DNA of 64,000 nucleotides from Dermatophagoides farinae (GCF_024713945.1 NC_134677.1:310001-374000); one strand, 5' to 3'. Counted from the first letter of the stretch, positions 34,887 through 48,798 are shown. Notes: a model not told the origin generated them from the sequence alone. Numbers and translations are program-made.

Positions 34887-37800
34887 ATGATTTCCATACG
34901 TCATTGTTTAGGTGTAGCTTCTGTTTTAAAAAATATCCATAGATTGTCGTTGACATTTTCTGCAAGGTAAAATCATTTTGTTAAAATTTTCTGGCTAATT
35001 TAATTAATTCTTGTCCAATATAGACCAATTTCAATAGGAAAAATGGCAACAAAAACAATTCAACAACGATTTGAAAATATTGTTAAACCTAATGAAGATA
35101 AAAGAAAATATTTAGGATTAAAATTAACAAATGATTTAAAAGTGTTGCTAATATCGGATCCTGAAACCGATATTTCAGCTGCTTCACTCAGTGTTAATGT
35201 TGGTTCCATGTCGGATCCATGGGAAATTCAAGGATTGGCTCATTTTTTAGAACATATGCTTTTTATGGGCACTAAAAAGGTTCGTTTACTATTTCAAATA
35301 ATTTACAATCGATTGATGAAAAATTATTTGTTTTACATTGTTCGTAGTATCCAAATGAAAATGAATATAGTAAATTTTTATCACAACATGGTGGAAATTC
35401 CAATGCTTACACTGCTGATGGTATAACGAATTTCTTTTTCGATATTGCTCCTGAATATCTAGCTCCTTCTTTAGATCGGTAAGTGAGATGAGAATTTTTT
35501 TTATTGCCATTCGGTTTCAAATTTCCCATTTTTTTTCCTCTTTCAATATCAAGATTTGCTCAATTTTTCATTGAACCATTAATGCTTGAAAGCTCGGTGA
35601 ATCGTGAACTTGAAGCTGTCAATAGTGAATTTGAGAAAAATATTAAAAGCGATAGTTGGCGTTCATTACAAATTAAAAAATCATTAGGATCACCTAAACA
35701 TGATTTTTATAAATTCAATATTGGTAATTATGAAACGTTGAGAGATTTACCAAATTCTTCTGGTATCAATATTAGAGATGAATTGTTTAAATTTTATGAA
35801 CAATGGTATTCAGCAAACACAATGTGCCTTTGTGTCTATGGAAAAGGTAAATGATAAAATTTTTTCATCTGTTTTTTTAACACTTTGAATACACTCTCCA
35901 CACAGAAACTGCTGAAGAATTGACTGAAATGGTGAGCAATTTGTTTACATCGATAAAGAATAAAAATATCAAATCACCGAATTGGACTATTCATCCGTAC
36001 GGAGCAGATAGTCTTATGAAACAAGTATATTTGGTACCGATCAAAGAAAAACGGACACTGGAATTAGTTTTCACATATCCTGATGAAATAAAACATTATA
36101 AATCATCACCTGGAATGTATCTATCGCATTTGATTGGCCATGAAAGTAAAGGTAGTCTTCTTTCGGAACTGAAAAGACTTGGTTTATCTTCGGCATTGTT
36201 GAGCTATTTTAATTGTAACGAAGGTTTTGGTTTCTTTCACATTAATGTTGATCTAACCGAAGATGCTATGAATCGTATCGATGATGTAATCATATTGATT
36301 TTTCAATATATCAACATGCTTAAAGAAAATGGCCCTAAACAGTACATATTTGAAGAGAATAAAGGATTGAATTATATTAAATTTCATTTTATGGAAAAAT
36401 GTAATCCAATCGATTATGTGGCCAAAATATCATCAGATATGCATTATTATCCAATTGAAGATGTACTATCTGCAAATTATTTGATTGATCAATTCAAACC
36501 GGATTTGATCACCGAACATATTGATTATTTGAAACCAGAAAATTGTATTATTGCAATTTCAAGTAAAAGTTTTGAAGGACAAACTGATCGTAAAGAAAAA
36601 TATTATGGTACCGATTATAAAATCATTGACATGGGAAAAGATTTGATTGAAAAATTGAAAAATCCTAGCCGAAATGAAAATCTTAAATTTCCTGAACCAA
36701 ATGAATTCATACCAACCGATTTCAATATAATCAAATGCAATGAACCAAATACAAATGTGCCGAAATTATTGAATAGTAATGAATATTTTCGTGTTTGGCA
36801 TCTTCATGACCAGACATATGTTAAACCGAAAGTATTTTACGCCTTTAAATTGATTAATCCAATTGTTTATTCAAATCCATACAATGTGAATATCAATTCA
36901 TTGTTTGCAATGTTGTTCAAAGATGATTTGACTGAATTCTTGTACGATGCTGAATTGGCCGGACTTTCATTCAACATACGCAGCACTGTTAATGGATTTG
37001 ATATGGAATTTTTTGGCTATAATCACAAGATGAATGTTTTTCTTCGAAGAATTTTTGAAAAATTGATTCAATTCAAACCAACGGAACAACGATTTGAGAT
37101 ATTGAAAGAGAAATATGCAAGAAATCTACGAAACTATAAAACACAACCACTTTATTATTTGACTAGTTATTATTTGAAATCAGTGACTAGTGAACTTTTC
37201 TGGTCATATGATCATCTTATTGAAGCATTGGATCGAATGGAGATTAGTTCAATTAATAATCTTATGCAGGCATTTTTTACGAATTTTTTATTGGAAGCTT
37301 TTTTTCATGGAAATATTGATAAAGGACAGGTATCGGAAATAATGGATTTCATTCAGAACAATGTCATCGTTCCGAATCGTTCGGTGCCATTGCATAAATA
37401 TCATCAAGCAATACCTAGAGAAATTGTTTTGGAACCAGGCTGTTCATATTCATATGAGGTAATCAACGATATTCAAAAACCGAAAGCAATCAGCATTTAT
37501 TATCAAGTTTCATTCGATAATATTAATGATATCTCGAAACTTTTGCTTATTGAACAAATATTGAGTGATCCATGTTTCGATTATCTACGAACAAAAGAAC
37601 AATTAGGCTATGTTGTCTATACGAAACTGAGAGAATTTAGCGGTGTTTATGGATTGATTTTTGTAATCCAATCAGATTATAATGTCTCTTATCTTGAGGA
37701 TCGAATCGAAGCTTTTATCGATTGGGCAAAGGTAATTGGATGTTAATTTTAAAAATCAATTAATTAATGTGTTTTTTTTATTTGATTTGATTTCATTAGA

Positions 37801-38390
37801 AACATTTCACTCAAATGAGTGAAGATGAATTCAACACGGAAAAACAATCATTGATTACTAGATTGTTGAAGAAGAAAAAACGTTTACATGATTATTCGGC
37901 CGAATTATGGGGAGAGATTTCGAAAGAACAATATCGTTTTGAGAAAAATAAAAAATATGTCGACAACGTAAAAGAATTGAATCGTGAAGATATCTCATCA
38001 TTCTTTATTGTAAGTTTGTAAATAATGTCAAACTCATTTCATTCGATTCAAATTATTTTTTTTTCATTTGCATTACACAGAAACATTTTGCCATTGAATC
38101 ACCGGAACGGAAAAAGATTATGATACAAATCATTAAATCAGATTCAGAAGCGAATAAAACATTACCACCAATTAATGATTCGGATCTGTTGCCAGCACCG
38201 CCGAAAAAGGTAAGACAAAACAAATAATAATTAAAAATGTCTCTGTTATTTATTTATTTTGTTCAATTTATAGGAATCTATATTGATTAAAAATGTTGAA
38301 GAGTTTACAAAATATAAATCACTTTATCCATTACCTAAACCGAAAACATCAACAACGACAACAACAACAACATTTTTAGTACAAGAATAG
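34887..38390 (+). CDS. IDE: Insulin-degrading enzyme (insulysin, M16A zinc metalloprotease)
   Basis: Eight exons: 34887-34966, 35024-35279, 35348-35478, 35554-35846, 35906-37731, 37800-38009, 38081-38209, 38274-38390 (3042 nt, 1013 aa; human 1019). The inverted zinc motif HFLEH sits at about residues 98-102 in [16 protein letters not shown]. The distal Glu ligand is in [12 protein letters not shown]. The substrate-binding C-terminal domain includes [20 protein letters not shown] degrades insulin, amyloid-type peptides and other short peptides in cytosol, and in mitochondria for the long form. The first exon gives a basic, acid-free leader ([20 protein letters not shown]); an in-frame ATG at 35043 would give a cytosolic form. 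The human Cys within HFCEH, linked to thiol sensitivity, is Leu here. AATAAA at 38484 sits next to the MARCHF5 stop. Confidence 0.96.
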
Positions 38391-38492
38391 ATAATAATGA
38401 GCATACATGTTACAACAAAACTTTTATCTTCATTTTTTTAAATACAAAACAAAATATAGGTTTTTTTTCACTGATTATTCAAAAATAAAAGA

Positions 38493-40011
38493 TTATTCTG
38501 TTTCAGATTTATTATCAAAATTCAGGATTTTTCTATGCGTTTGCCTTATATATTGATTTTGTCTTAGTAAAATTTTAATGAAACCTTTGGCCAAAACAAA
38601 TGTCAATCCTCCCTGTTGAAAAAAACAAAACAAAACGAATAAATTAGCATTACGGTTATATGATGATTAAATGAAAAAATGATTTACCAGAATTGCTCGA
38701 CTAAAATTCGATTTAATGTTATCGAAAAAAATGCCACCAATAAATGTGGCTGCTGTTGGTAGAATTAATGCACCGCAAAAATTACGACAAATCGATATTG
38801 GATCAGACATTGAATCACGTGCAAAAATTGTCTGTTCAGCATATTCCCGGGATTTTTCTGCCGGTTTTCCCATTATATAGCCTAATAATGGTAAACGGCA
38901 TTTGTTTTGTATCCACAATTTCAGTATTTGATCTTCCCAACGAATCAGTTTCGATAATAACAATGCTAATGGAATGGATGGTAATCCTACTAACAAAACC
39001 AATGGATCAGACTGTTCGATTACAATTTTACCATTTTCTTTTCCTATTTTTATCATTATCATAAATTAAATGATAAATGATGATTATTAATCAAATTCGG
39101 TTTTCATATTTCGTTTTTCATACCTAAAACTTGCATAATAGTAAAAGCACCATAACAAACGGCACTCCAATAGATTGATCCAACTATACAGGTAATTGCA
39201 GCCAGTGGAGATGCTAAATAGTTTTGAATTAAAAATAATTATCAAAAAAAAATCACATCAAATCGAATGTTTGACATACCTGAATATAAAATTCTATCAC
39301 ATAATTCGATTGTATAGAATAGTTTTCCTGTTTTTTTTGCATGAAAAAAATTCAATTAGAATGAGGCAAAACAAAACAAAACAAAAAAAAATTTTACCAT
39401 GTTGTGGAAAAACAATCAAATATTCTGTATTACATTGTGTACAGGAAACATTTAACGATGAATTATATTTCTGTTTTTCATCGATCCATTGTTGAAGACA
39501 ATTCTGGTGAACCCATTTGGCTGGATTAAATTGAAAATTCAGAAAGTCAAAAAAAAAAAAACAAAACAAAACAAAACAAAGTACGGCCTTACCTGTGCCA
39601 TTACAACGGCAAGGATGAATCCATTCGGTATCTTTTTCATCATCTTCATCATCGGAAGCAAGACAGACCCAACATTGACGGCTATTATTTTATCAATGAA
39701 ATTCGTAAAAAAAAATTCTGATGAATAATATTTCCATACCTTTCATTAATGGTTTCACCATTATCACCACTATTATTATTCGTTGTTGTTATTTCATCAT
39801 CATCATTATTATTATCATCATTAACATTATTTTTCATCAATGAATTCAATGTGGATGACTCGACTATTTCATTTATATCACTATCAATTGATGATGATGA
39901 TGGTGTTGGTAAGAAATATTCGGATGGAATTGAAATATGATCATCTTCGATCATCACTTCGATCTGTACTTCGGTTTGATTATCGGCCATTTTCATTTCA
40001 ACTTTGTTCAT
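38493..40011 (-). CDS. MARCHF5: E3 ubiquitin ligase MARCHF5 (mitochondrial RING-CH protein)
   Basis: Seven minus-strand exons: 40011-39740, 39681-39593, 39520-39398, 39327-39280, 39213-39124, 39043-38688, 38612-38493 (1098 nt, 365 aa; human 278). A long acidic and Asn-rich N-terminal extension (about 90 aa) precedes the C4HC3 RING-CH domain: CWVCLAS, WIHPCRCNGTAKWVHQNCL, CTQCNTEYL. Membrane segments follow (PLAAITCIVGSIYWSAVCYG, PLVLLVGLPSIPLALLL, GALILPTAATFIGGIFF, GGLTFVLAKGFIKILL). MARCHF5 sits in the mitochondrial outer membrane and ubiquitinates fission/fusion and import-related substrates. Convergent with IDE, 102 bp apart. Confidence 0.95.
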
Positions 40012-42187
40012 GTTGTTGTTTTTTTTTCATTCAATATTTGTTTGTTTCAAGTTTCATTAATTGAAGGTGAAGCGTATATTTTTTTGTTGTTGTTGATAAA
40101 TTGATGCATCAATGCAATTGCAAGTAATAATTGCACAATGCCAACTCTAAAATTTTTTTTTCCAATTAATTTACTTGCCAATCCTTGTTTAACCAAATAC
40201 AGTGGTCTTCAACCTTTTTTTACATACACACACACAATAGGATGGACAAGGTTTTTTTGTCTCTCTCTCTCTTTCTCTCTCTCGTTATATCACGATTTGT
40301 TGTCGTTTATTTTCAACTATCTATATCTTAGCAGACCAATTTAAAAGAATTTGAAAAAAGAAACAAAATTATCATCATTAGACCAATGGTTGAAATGGAC
40401 TGCTTTATTGTAAACATGTGAATGTCGTGTGTGCTGCTGCTGCTGCTGCTCATCATCGATAGCAAATATCGATGGTTATGATTTTCGTTTTTTCGAATAA
40501 ATTTTTGTTTTTGTTCTACAATTTTCATTTTTTTTTTTGACTTCCTTTTTCAAATTGTTAATGATGTCATACATTTATTGAATTGAATATTGATTCAATC
40601 ATCAATGATAAAACGCACACACACACACACACGCATTGATTCATCATTATCATCATCATTGAATTCGGGGCAATACCGTTTTCATGTATAAATATTTTTC
40701 TTGGTAGCCAATATATTGTCAATGAAAAAGAAAAATAGCGGCAATGAAATGCTCAATTCAATGAGAAAATCAACAAAAAAATAGACAAATTCATAAGAAT
40801 AAAAAATGATTTTTCATGTTGCGCACGATTCACATATCACAGAATTTCGTAATAATCATCATCATCCTCATCATATAGCAAATAAAAAGCCGCTACCAGA
40901 TTTTTTTTTCGTTTTTCCTCATCTTATGTGATGTGATGTGGGGGTGGTGGTGTTAAATATGCTATTCTCATCATCATTGCTTTGGTATGATGAACGAATA
41001 TTTTTTTTTTTGACGAAAAAAAAACGTAAAAATAATGGCGCCTGCTTCAATGTTCATCAAATCCAATGGTATGCTTACATGATCCTATATAGAATAATTT
41101 GTATCACATATTTCTTTCTTTTTTTTTTGAATAGCATTCTATATTATAACCCGAAAACATCATTCGAATGACATAGATCGGCATCATCACATATATAATC
41201 AACGACTACGATGAATGAATGAAAATGAGCGAACGCCCGCTATATCATCAACAGCATTACAATTATCCACTATCATCATCCATATCGAAAACCGTTCTCA
41301 ATGACACCAATGTATATATGGTATATATGATGGTTATAGTATCGTGGCTCCTATGCTCCAAATGTTTTTTTTTCTTCTTTTCCTTTTCGCTCCATCAAGC
41401 CAAATTTTGGCTTAGTTTGCACACACACATACCATTCATTCATTCATTCAAACAACATTATTATAGCCATGAATAACAGTGATTCTGAAGATTTTGCGTC
41501 AAGAAGAGAATAATTTATTTTTTTTGGTTCTGTCTCCCGAGTACGCTTGTGTTTTGGCGAATCGATACATAGAGTCTCAAGAAGTACGTAGATTGAAGAA
41601 GAAGAAAAAAAATGAAGAATTTTTACTATGCATCTCGAACGATGATGAAACAAAGTTGAATTGAAACGACGGACAACGAAGGAATATACATCGACAAGAG
41701 AATAAAGCCTAAATGATACGATTTTGATCCATAATAATAAACGACGATCCTCATCATCAAGCAAATAAATAAAAAAAAGAATTGTTTAGTACAAAAAAAA
41801 GTGAGAATTGATAATTTTTTTTTCTTGTTTTCTCCCATAATAATAATAATAACCGAGTGCAATATTCAAGTGCAATATCATCATCATCATTTTTTTCATC
41901 AAAAAAAAAAATTTTTTTTTTAATTTATATATCCCAGTGAAAATTGTTCTAGTCTTTATTTTTATTTCCTCTCTCTCTCCCTCTGTGTTTGTGTGCATGA
42001 GTATATGTGTGTGTGTGTCCAATTTTCGATCTTTTACATCGAAATATGATAAATTCAATGTGACCTATTCTTTTTTTTTACTAACAAGAATTTCATTAAA
42101 ATAAACAAAACAAAACGCAATATTTGTACAAATTTGAATAAATCAACGAAATTATTCTTCAAAATAACAATCTAAATATCTAAAGAT
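40012..42187. other. Divergent intergenic region MARCHF5/CPEB
   Basis: About 2.2 kb with CT, CA and ATC microsatellites (for example CTG units at 40434-40450 and CA units near 40616). It probably contains the CPEB promoter, 5' UTR and possibly 5' noncoding exons. No coding sequence recognised. Confidence 0.5.
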
Positions 42188-45100
42188 ATGAATGAAGATG
42201 AATTGAATATTCAACTACAACAACAACAACAACAGAATGCATCGACAAAACAACAATCGGAAGAGAATATTACCATATCGATTAGTGGAAGATCATCATT
42301 ACAACAACAACAACAACAACAATCTGATTGTATTGATAATGGAAAATCATCATCCACCTCATCATCATTAATGAATTTTCTATCTAATAATAATAACCAT
42401 CATCATCATCATCATTTCAATAGCTACGGTGGTCATCATACGGTCGATATGCAAAGTATTGGTCATAATAATAATGATTCTTCATCATCATTTGAAGAAT
42501 CAACTTCAAATATATTGAATAATACTACTTTATCTTCCGATGTTATCAATAATTCTAATTCTAGTAGGCAATCACAATTGCTTAATTGTTCCACCGTTAA
42601 TAATAATAATAATAATAACAATGATGATGATAAAGATGATATTTCATTAACGTTTTCCAATCTAAATATTAATAATGAAACGAATAATGATAAATTCTGG
42701 TCTGGTCTGGATGTAGCCGCTACCAACACCAATAATAATAATTCGAATGAAAATTTCAATAATCAACATTATGCTGCTGCTATAGCTGATAATTCGCTAC
42801 AATTTTCTGGTAAGATTTTTTTTCAAGAAATTTTTTCAACAATTTAATTAAATTTTTAACTTTTTTTCCTACTCACCCTCACAATAAAAAAAAGAACAAT
42901 CTTTAGTTCAAAAAATGCAAAATCAATCTGGCCAAATAAACATGTCACAAAAATTGTCGATGAATATTCAAAATTATGGTTCATCTTTGAATCATCGACC
43001 TTTGCTGTCATCATCGGTATCTCAAAATTCTAGTCTTTATAATCACAACAACAACAACAACAACAACAATAATAATAATAATAATAGTATCAGCAGCAGT
43101 AGTAGTGCAAGTATTCAACAACATCCTAAATCAATATCCAATTTGAATTGGCCACGATCGTCACCACAACAAGGAATAGTACAACAACAAAATTCATTAC
43201 AATCCAATGGTCTGAATTGTTGGTCGAATGCATTCACATCGAATTATCCTTCAATTTCATCAACGATATATAATACATCAAATACTACCAATTCGAATAT
43301 TGTTTCATCATCACCATCGGCATCATCATCGCCAAATGTATGGTCTAATGTTCTATATTCAAATCAACAACAACAACAACAACTACAGCAACAACAACAA
43401 CAGAAACGTAATCCACAACAACAATTTTCAATCAATAATCAGAATCCAATGGCCAGTACAACAGCAGCAGCAGCCGCAAGCAGTAATAGTAAAAAATTAT
43501 TTTTTCCAAATGAAAATCAATTGTTTTTAAATGAAGCGAATCAAATGAAATTTCGTCGTCAAACTCAAGCAGCAGCCGGAATGATATCGACAAAAAATTA
43601 TCCTCCAAACACATGTTTACCTGGTGTTGTTGTTGGTGGTGGTCAAACAACTACCTATGATTTAGGTTCAGCTGGAAGTGATAATACTTCATCATCAAGT
43701 GATTCGGCCAATCTTCGTGAGAATGGATTATTTTTTCATGTATGTTGCATATATTTTCTTTGATTCATAATTTAATGATGATGATGTTTAATTTTTTTTA
43801 TAATTATAATTTCAAAGGATAAAAATTTTGAACAAACCCCATTACTTGATTCATTTACACGCAACACAACAACATTGGATCCACAGCTATGTGATGTATT
43901 GAAATCAAGCCAAGAAGCTAGTAAAAATGTTTTCAATAATTATGTTGGCCAGACGAATTTACCAGGTTAGTAGTATTGTAGTAGTGAATGATTCAATATC
44001 AGATAATAATTGTTTGTTTTCTTCATTTTTTTAGATGATAAAAAACATTTAAAAGGCCGTTTTAATCGAAGAAGAGGTGAACCATCATGGCAATAACTTA
44101 CAGCACTGATTTATAATTATTTTCTCTTTGTTTCAATTAGGAAAATCACCATTTTTCACTGGAAATGATACTGAATCATTGTTCAATGATTTCCCAATGT
44201 CAAGTAAGTCTAGATCATTTTTTGTTTTCATCGTTTTTATAACCATTGTCCGTTTAGATAATGATCCCAATGAACGATTTTCACGTAAAGTTTTTGTTGG
44301 TGGTCTACCACCTGATATTGATGAAGGTAGTATTTTTTTAGCCACAATGGTAATATAGAGAATTATAATTATTTCTTTATACTTGGCTGTGATGAAAACA
44401 GAGGAAATCACTGCCAGTTTTCGAAGATTTGGACATTTAGTAGTTGATTGGCCACATAAAGCTGAAAGTAAATCATATTTTCCACCTAAAGGTACAATTA
44501 ATTTTATTGACACATGTGACAAATAATCTAAATGTTTACATCAACACACAGGTTATGCGTTTCTATTATTTCAGGACGAATCTTCCGTACAAATGTTGAT
44601 TGATAGCTGCATTCAAGAAGATGATAAACTTTATCTTTGTGTTTCAAGTCCAACAATGAAAGACAAACCGGTAATGCTTATTTTATTTGTTGGTTTTTTC
44701 TCAATTAATCCGATATATGATTTAGGTTCAAATTCGTCCATGGCGATTAAGTGACGCTGATTATGTTCTCGATGCATCAATGCCTTTGGATCCAAGAAAA
44801 ACGGTGTTTGTTGGTGGTGTTCCTCGACCACTTAAAGCTGGTATTTATTTAAAATATAAAATTTCCATTGGATGTGGATTTCATTTCATTTTTGTTTAGT
44901 GGAACTTGCAATGATTATGGATCGTCTTTATGGTGGTGTTTGTTATGCTGGCATTGATACTGATCCTGAACTCAAATATCCTGTTTGTATTTCTTGAAAT
45001 TTGTGCAATTATTGTCATTTTTAACAAAATTTAAAATTACAGAAAGGAGCTGGCCGAGTAGCATTTTCCAATCAACAAAGTTATATTGCAGCAATCAGTG

Positions 45101-45492
45101 CACGTTTTGTTCAATTACAACATGCTGATATCGAAAAAAGAGTATGTGTTTTGAATGATTTGATTTTAAATATTTATATTTACACTGATTTTTTCATATT
45201 TATCAGGTTGAAGTGAAACCATACGTATTGGGTAATTATTAACTTTTTTCAATTATTGATTGATTGATAATCATATTGATCTTATTTAGATGATCAAATA
45301 TGCGATGAATGTCAAGGAGCACGTTGTAATGGAAAATATGCTCCATATTTTTGCGCCAATATAACTTGTCTTCAATATTATTGTGAAAATTGTTGGGCTA
45401 CAATTCATTCACGGCCGGGTCGTGAATTTCATAAACCACTAGTGAAAGAAGGTGCCGATCGACCTAGGGCAATACCATTTCGTTGGTGTTAA
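42188..45492 (+). CDS. orb2: Cytoplasmic polyadenylation element-binding protein, CPEB2-4/Orb2 type
   Basis: Thirteen exons: 42188-42809, 42907-43739, 43818-43965, 44035-44076, 44141-44203, 44258-44326, 44402-44491, 44552-44670, 44726-44840, 44900-44982, 45043-45141, 45207-45231, 45290-45492 (2511 nt, 836 aa). The first ~480 aa are rich in Gln, Asn and Ser with several pure Q and N tracts. RRM1 begins [16 protein letters not shown]2 begins [20 protein letters not shown] and contains [18 protein letters not shown]. The C-terminal ZZ-type zinc domain has [17 protein letters not shown] and [18 protein letters not shown], ending [12 protein letters not shown]. It binds U-rich elements in 3' UTRs and controls translation; in fly neurons Orb2 forms prion-like oligomers. 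The near-identity of the RRM region to CPEB2-4 as remembered separates it from CPEB1/Orb. TAATAAA overlaps the stop. Confidence 0.95.
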
Positions 45493-48400
45493 TAAACGAA
45501 AGAAAAAGAAAAGTGGTGAAATTTTTTTTTTTTTTTTTTTTGGTTATGTTCAATTTTTTCGATATTGTTTGAATTTCAACTTTTTTTTTTCTTCCCCTTC
45601 ACACAAAATACACAACACAGACAAACAAACATCGAACATACATAAACACACACACACACCCGATTTTGATGATGAATATTTATTATTATCTATATATATT
45701 ATTTATCATCCAATAATTTTTTGGTACAACACGTGTTACTAGTCTTTTTTGTTTTCTTGGCTCTCGATTGATTGATTGATCTCCTTTGTTACTTACTTAC
45801 TTATTACTTTTGTCTAATCTCTAATTGTCTATAATTGTGGTTTTTTTTTCTATTTTCTAACAAAATGCTAGTCGCCTTTTATCTCTCTCTCTCTCTCTCT
45901 CTCTCGATTTTTATTTCTCAATCTCATTCTCTATACTTTGACTTGTTTATTTTGGTCAATTTTTTTTCTTCTTTTTTTCTACATAATAATTTGCACAAAT
46001 ATTTTACATGATGATGATCCACAAAACAGACAAACAAACAAACAAAAATACTGATAAAATCTATTTATTTATTTAGTTTTTACTATTTTTTTTCTCTTTC
46101 TCTCTCTCTCTCTCTTCTTACTCTCATTCTTTTTAATGAATTATATTTATTTATATTATATATTTACTACACCTATAAATTTACTTATTACCTAATGAAA
46201 GCTATTGATTGATTGATTGATTTTTTTTGTGTTTGATTTTTCCATTTCAATTCCTCATTTCATATTTCATACATAATGATATTATTATAGTATATGGTCA
46301 GATTGTTTGTTTTTGTTTTGTTTTTTTGTCTTTATTATTGTTGTTATCCATCTCAATTTATTGTTATTTACAACCACCGTTTTTTTTTGATTATTATCCA
46401 GCAATATGATATTTTATATTGACCATCTTGACCATGAAAAATTCCAAGTTCCAGTTTCTTCTTTTTTTTTTGGTTTCTTCCTCGTATCTAGTCAGATTTT
46501 GTTTTCCATTTTTTCTATCCCTTGTCAGATACAAAATTGACAATCACCCCATACAACCTCTGTGCAATCTCTTTTTTTTTCTGTTGTTGTTGTTATTGTT
46601 TTGATTTAGTCAATTTTTTCGAATTCACTTTTCAATGATTTTTTTCGTACCATCATCATCAGATTTATATATAGGACAAATTTTATTATAAAAAAAAATT
46701 CTAATGTGACTACCACACCAAACACCACTATAATTGATATATTTTTTGACTGATTTTCTTCCGTCAACCACCAACACCAACAAGCAACCATTCACTTTTC
46801 TCTCATTTTTCGTCATAAAATAATCATAACTTTTTTTTCTTGCTTTTCCATCGATGAAAAAGCAAAATTTGACAGACTTTTTTTCTCTCTCTCTCTCTTT
46901 CTCTTTTCTAGTTTGTTTTTAATAATGCTAATAATCATCATCACTTATTGATTCTTGATCTTGATACAAAGTACAAAACAACCGACAATTTCGTATGATT
47001 TTTTTTTTTGAATCAATTTTTATATATAGTTCAAAGACAAACAAACAAACAGACAAACAAACAAACGAATATCAGACCAATATGATTCTTCATATACACA
47101 CAAAAATATACAAAACCGTGAGAATCGTGTCATTTTTATCATCAATGTTTTTTTTTCGTTTTCTGTGGATCATCATCCATTTATAATTTCCCTGATTACA
47201 TGAATTTTACAAAAAGTTTTACTAAGAAAATGAAAACAAATTTTTTTTTAAAATTTTTTATTTAAATTTTTAATGAAAAAAAATTTTTTTCTCCTTCTCA
47301 CTCAGTTTCTATTTTCATTCATGATTCATTTTTTTTTCCTTCTTCCAAATTTTAGTTTGAATCTGATTCTGATTCATTTTACTAGACAACAAATGTGTGC
47401 GTGTGTGTGCTATCTCTATATATATAGATCTCCATTGTTTTTCCCACTTCCCCTACTGTCTTACAACCACCTTACAACGTCTGACACACTAACCCCTCTT
47501 CCCCACCTGAGAATCAAACTTATCACAACAGTGAAAACAAAAAACATGAAATGAAATTTGTGCAACAGCTACAACAAAATATTTTTTGTCTTTCTACAAT
47601 CATTATATTATTATTATTGTCATTTATCAATTATTAATTGGATCGATTTTTTTTTTGCTAATCTATACTATTATTATTATTATTATTATTACCAATCCAT
47701 TCTCTTTTTTTCTCAATATTTTCTTTAATCGATATAATTGTAAAATTTTCTTTTTTTTCTCTCTTTTCAATTATTATTATTCAACAAGTTGCATTTTTTC
47801 AAAAACACAAAATTTCAATTTAAAAAAAAAAATAATAATTCAATTAATCACCAAAATTGCCACCAGATGGTGATGAGAGCAAACAATCGATTGTCATATA
47901 TATATCGCTTATATATGATCATAACACGCGCGCGAACTCTGTACAGAAAAAAATGGAGAGTGATGAGCAAAATAAAAAAAAAATGAGTGAGTGATTGATT
48001 GAAAAAAAAGAAGAAGAAAAACGAAGAGGAGGATGAATGAATGACTGAATGAAGAAGAGCACTACATACAACAACACACGACGTATTTGTAAAAAAAAAA
48101 AAAAAAATTTGTTTTTGTTATTCATTTTGATTCGATTTTTTGATTTGATGATGATAACAACAATATATATGCGTGTATGTGTATCTGTGTTCATTGAGTA
48201 AAATACTGGTTTTCCATTCATAACATCGACGACATCAACAAAACAACAAATGATGGATCCTAATAGAAAAAAAATCCTTCTGCACATCTGCAAATTTTTT
48301 TTTGTTTCTATATCATCTATTGATTGAATGAAATGATTAATATATAAAATTTATAACTCTCTATAATACTGGAAAAAGTGATGAGAAAAAAAATTGAAAT

Positions 48401-48798
48401 ACTCATCATCATCATCGCCATCGTTTATTTTTATTATAATAAATTGATGAGATGATTGTTGATCAAATAATGTTCATCGTCAAATATAAATATGGTTGTT
48501 GTTGTTGTTTCTAACTAACTAACACTGTTCACAATTCAACAATCTCGATGATGATTATCATTATCATCATTATTAATTAAACACAAAATTATCATCATTT
48601 CCATTATTATATCTCATTTATTTTTTTTCCGGTCAAAAATTTACTTCATATCATAACATATATTTTTTTGATATAATCAGTGTTTGTGCCATTTGAAATA
48701 TTCATTTATCCATTTTCATTTGATTGATTTGTTTTTTGTCAATCAATGTGTTACAATCATTGTTCATCATTATTATTCGATGATATTGTAGAACAAAG
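45493..48798. other. Region between CPEB and the MAP kinase phosphatase
   Basis: About 3.3 kb, T- and CT-rich on the plus strand (pure CT run 45882-45905, another near 46095-46115). It fits a long CPEB 3' UTR followed by the DUSP promoter. No coding sequence, tRNA or mobile element recognised; the open frames are low-complexity Phe/Ile/Leu strings. Confidence 0.55.
45882..45905. repeat. (CT)n microsatellite
   Basis: Twelve CT units read directly from sequence, in the probable CPEB 3' UTR. Confidence 0.9.
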
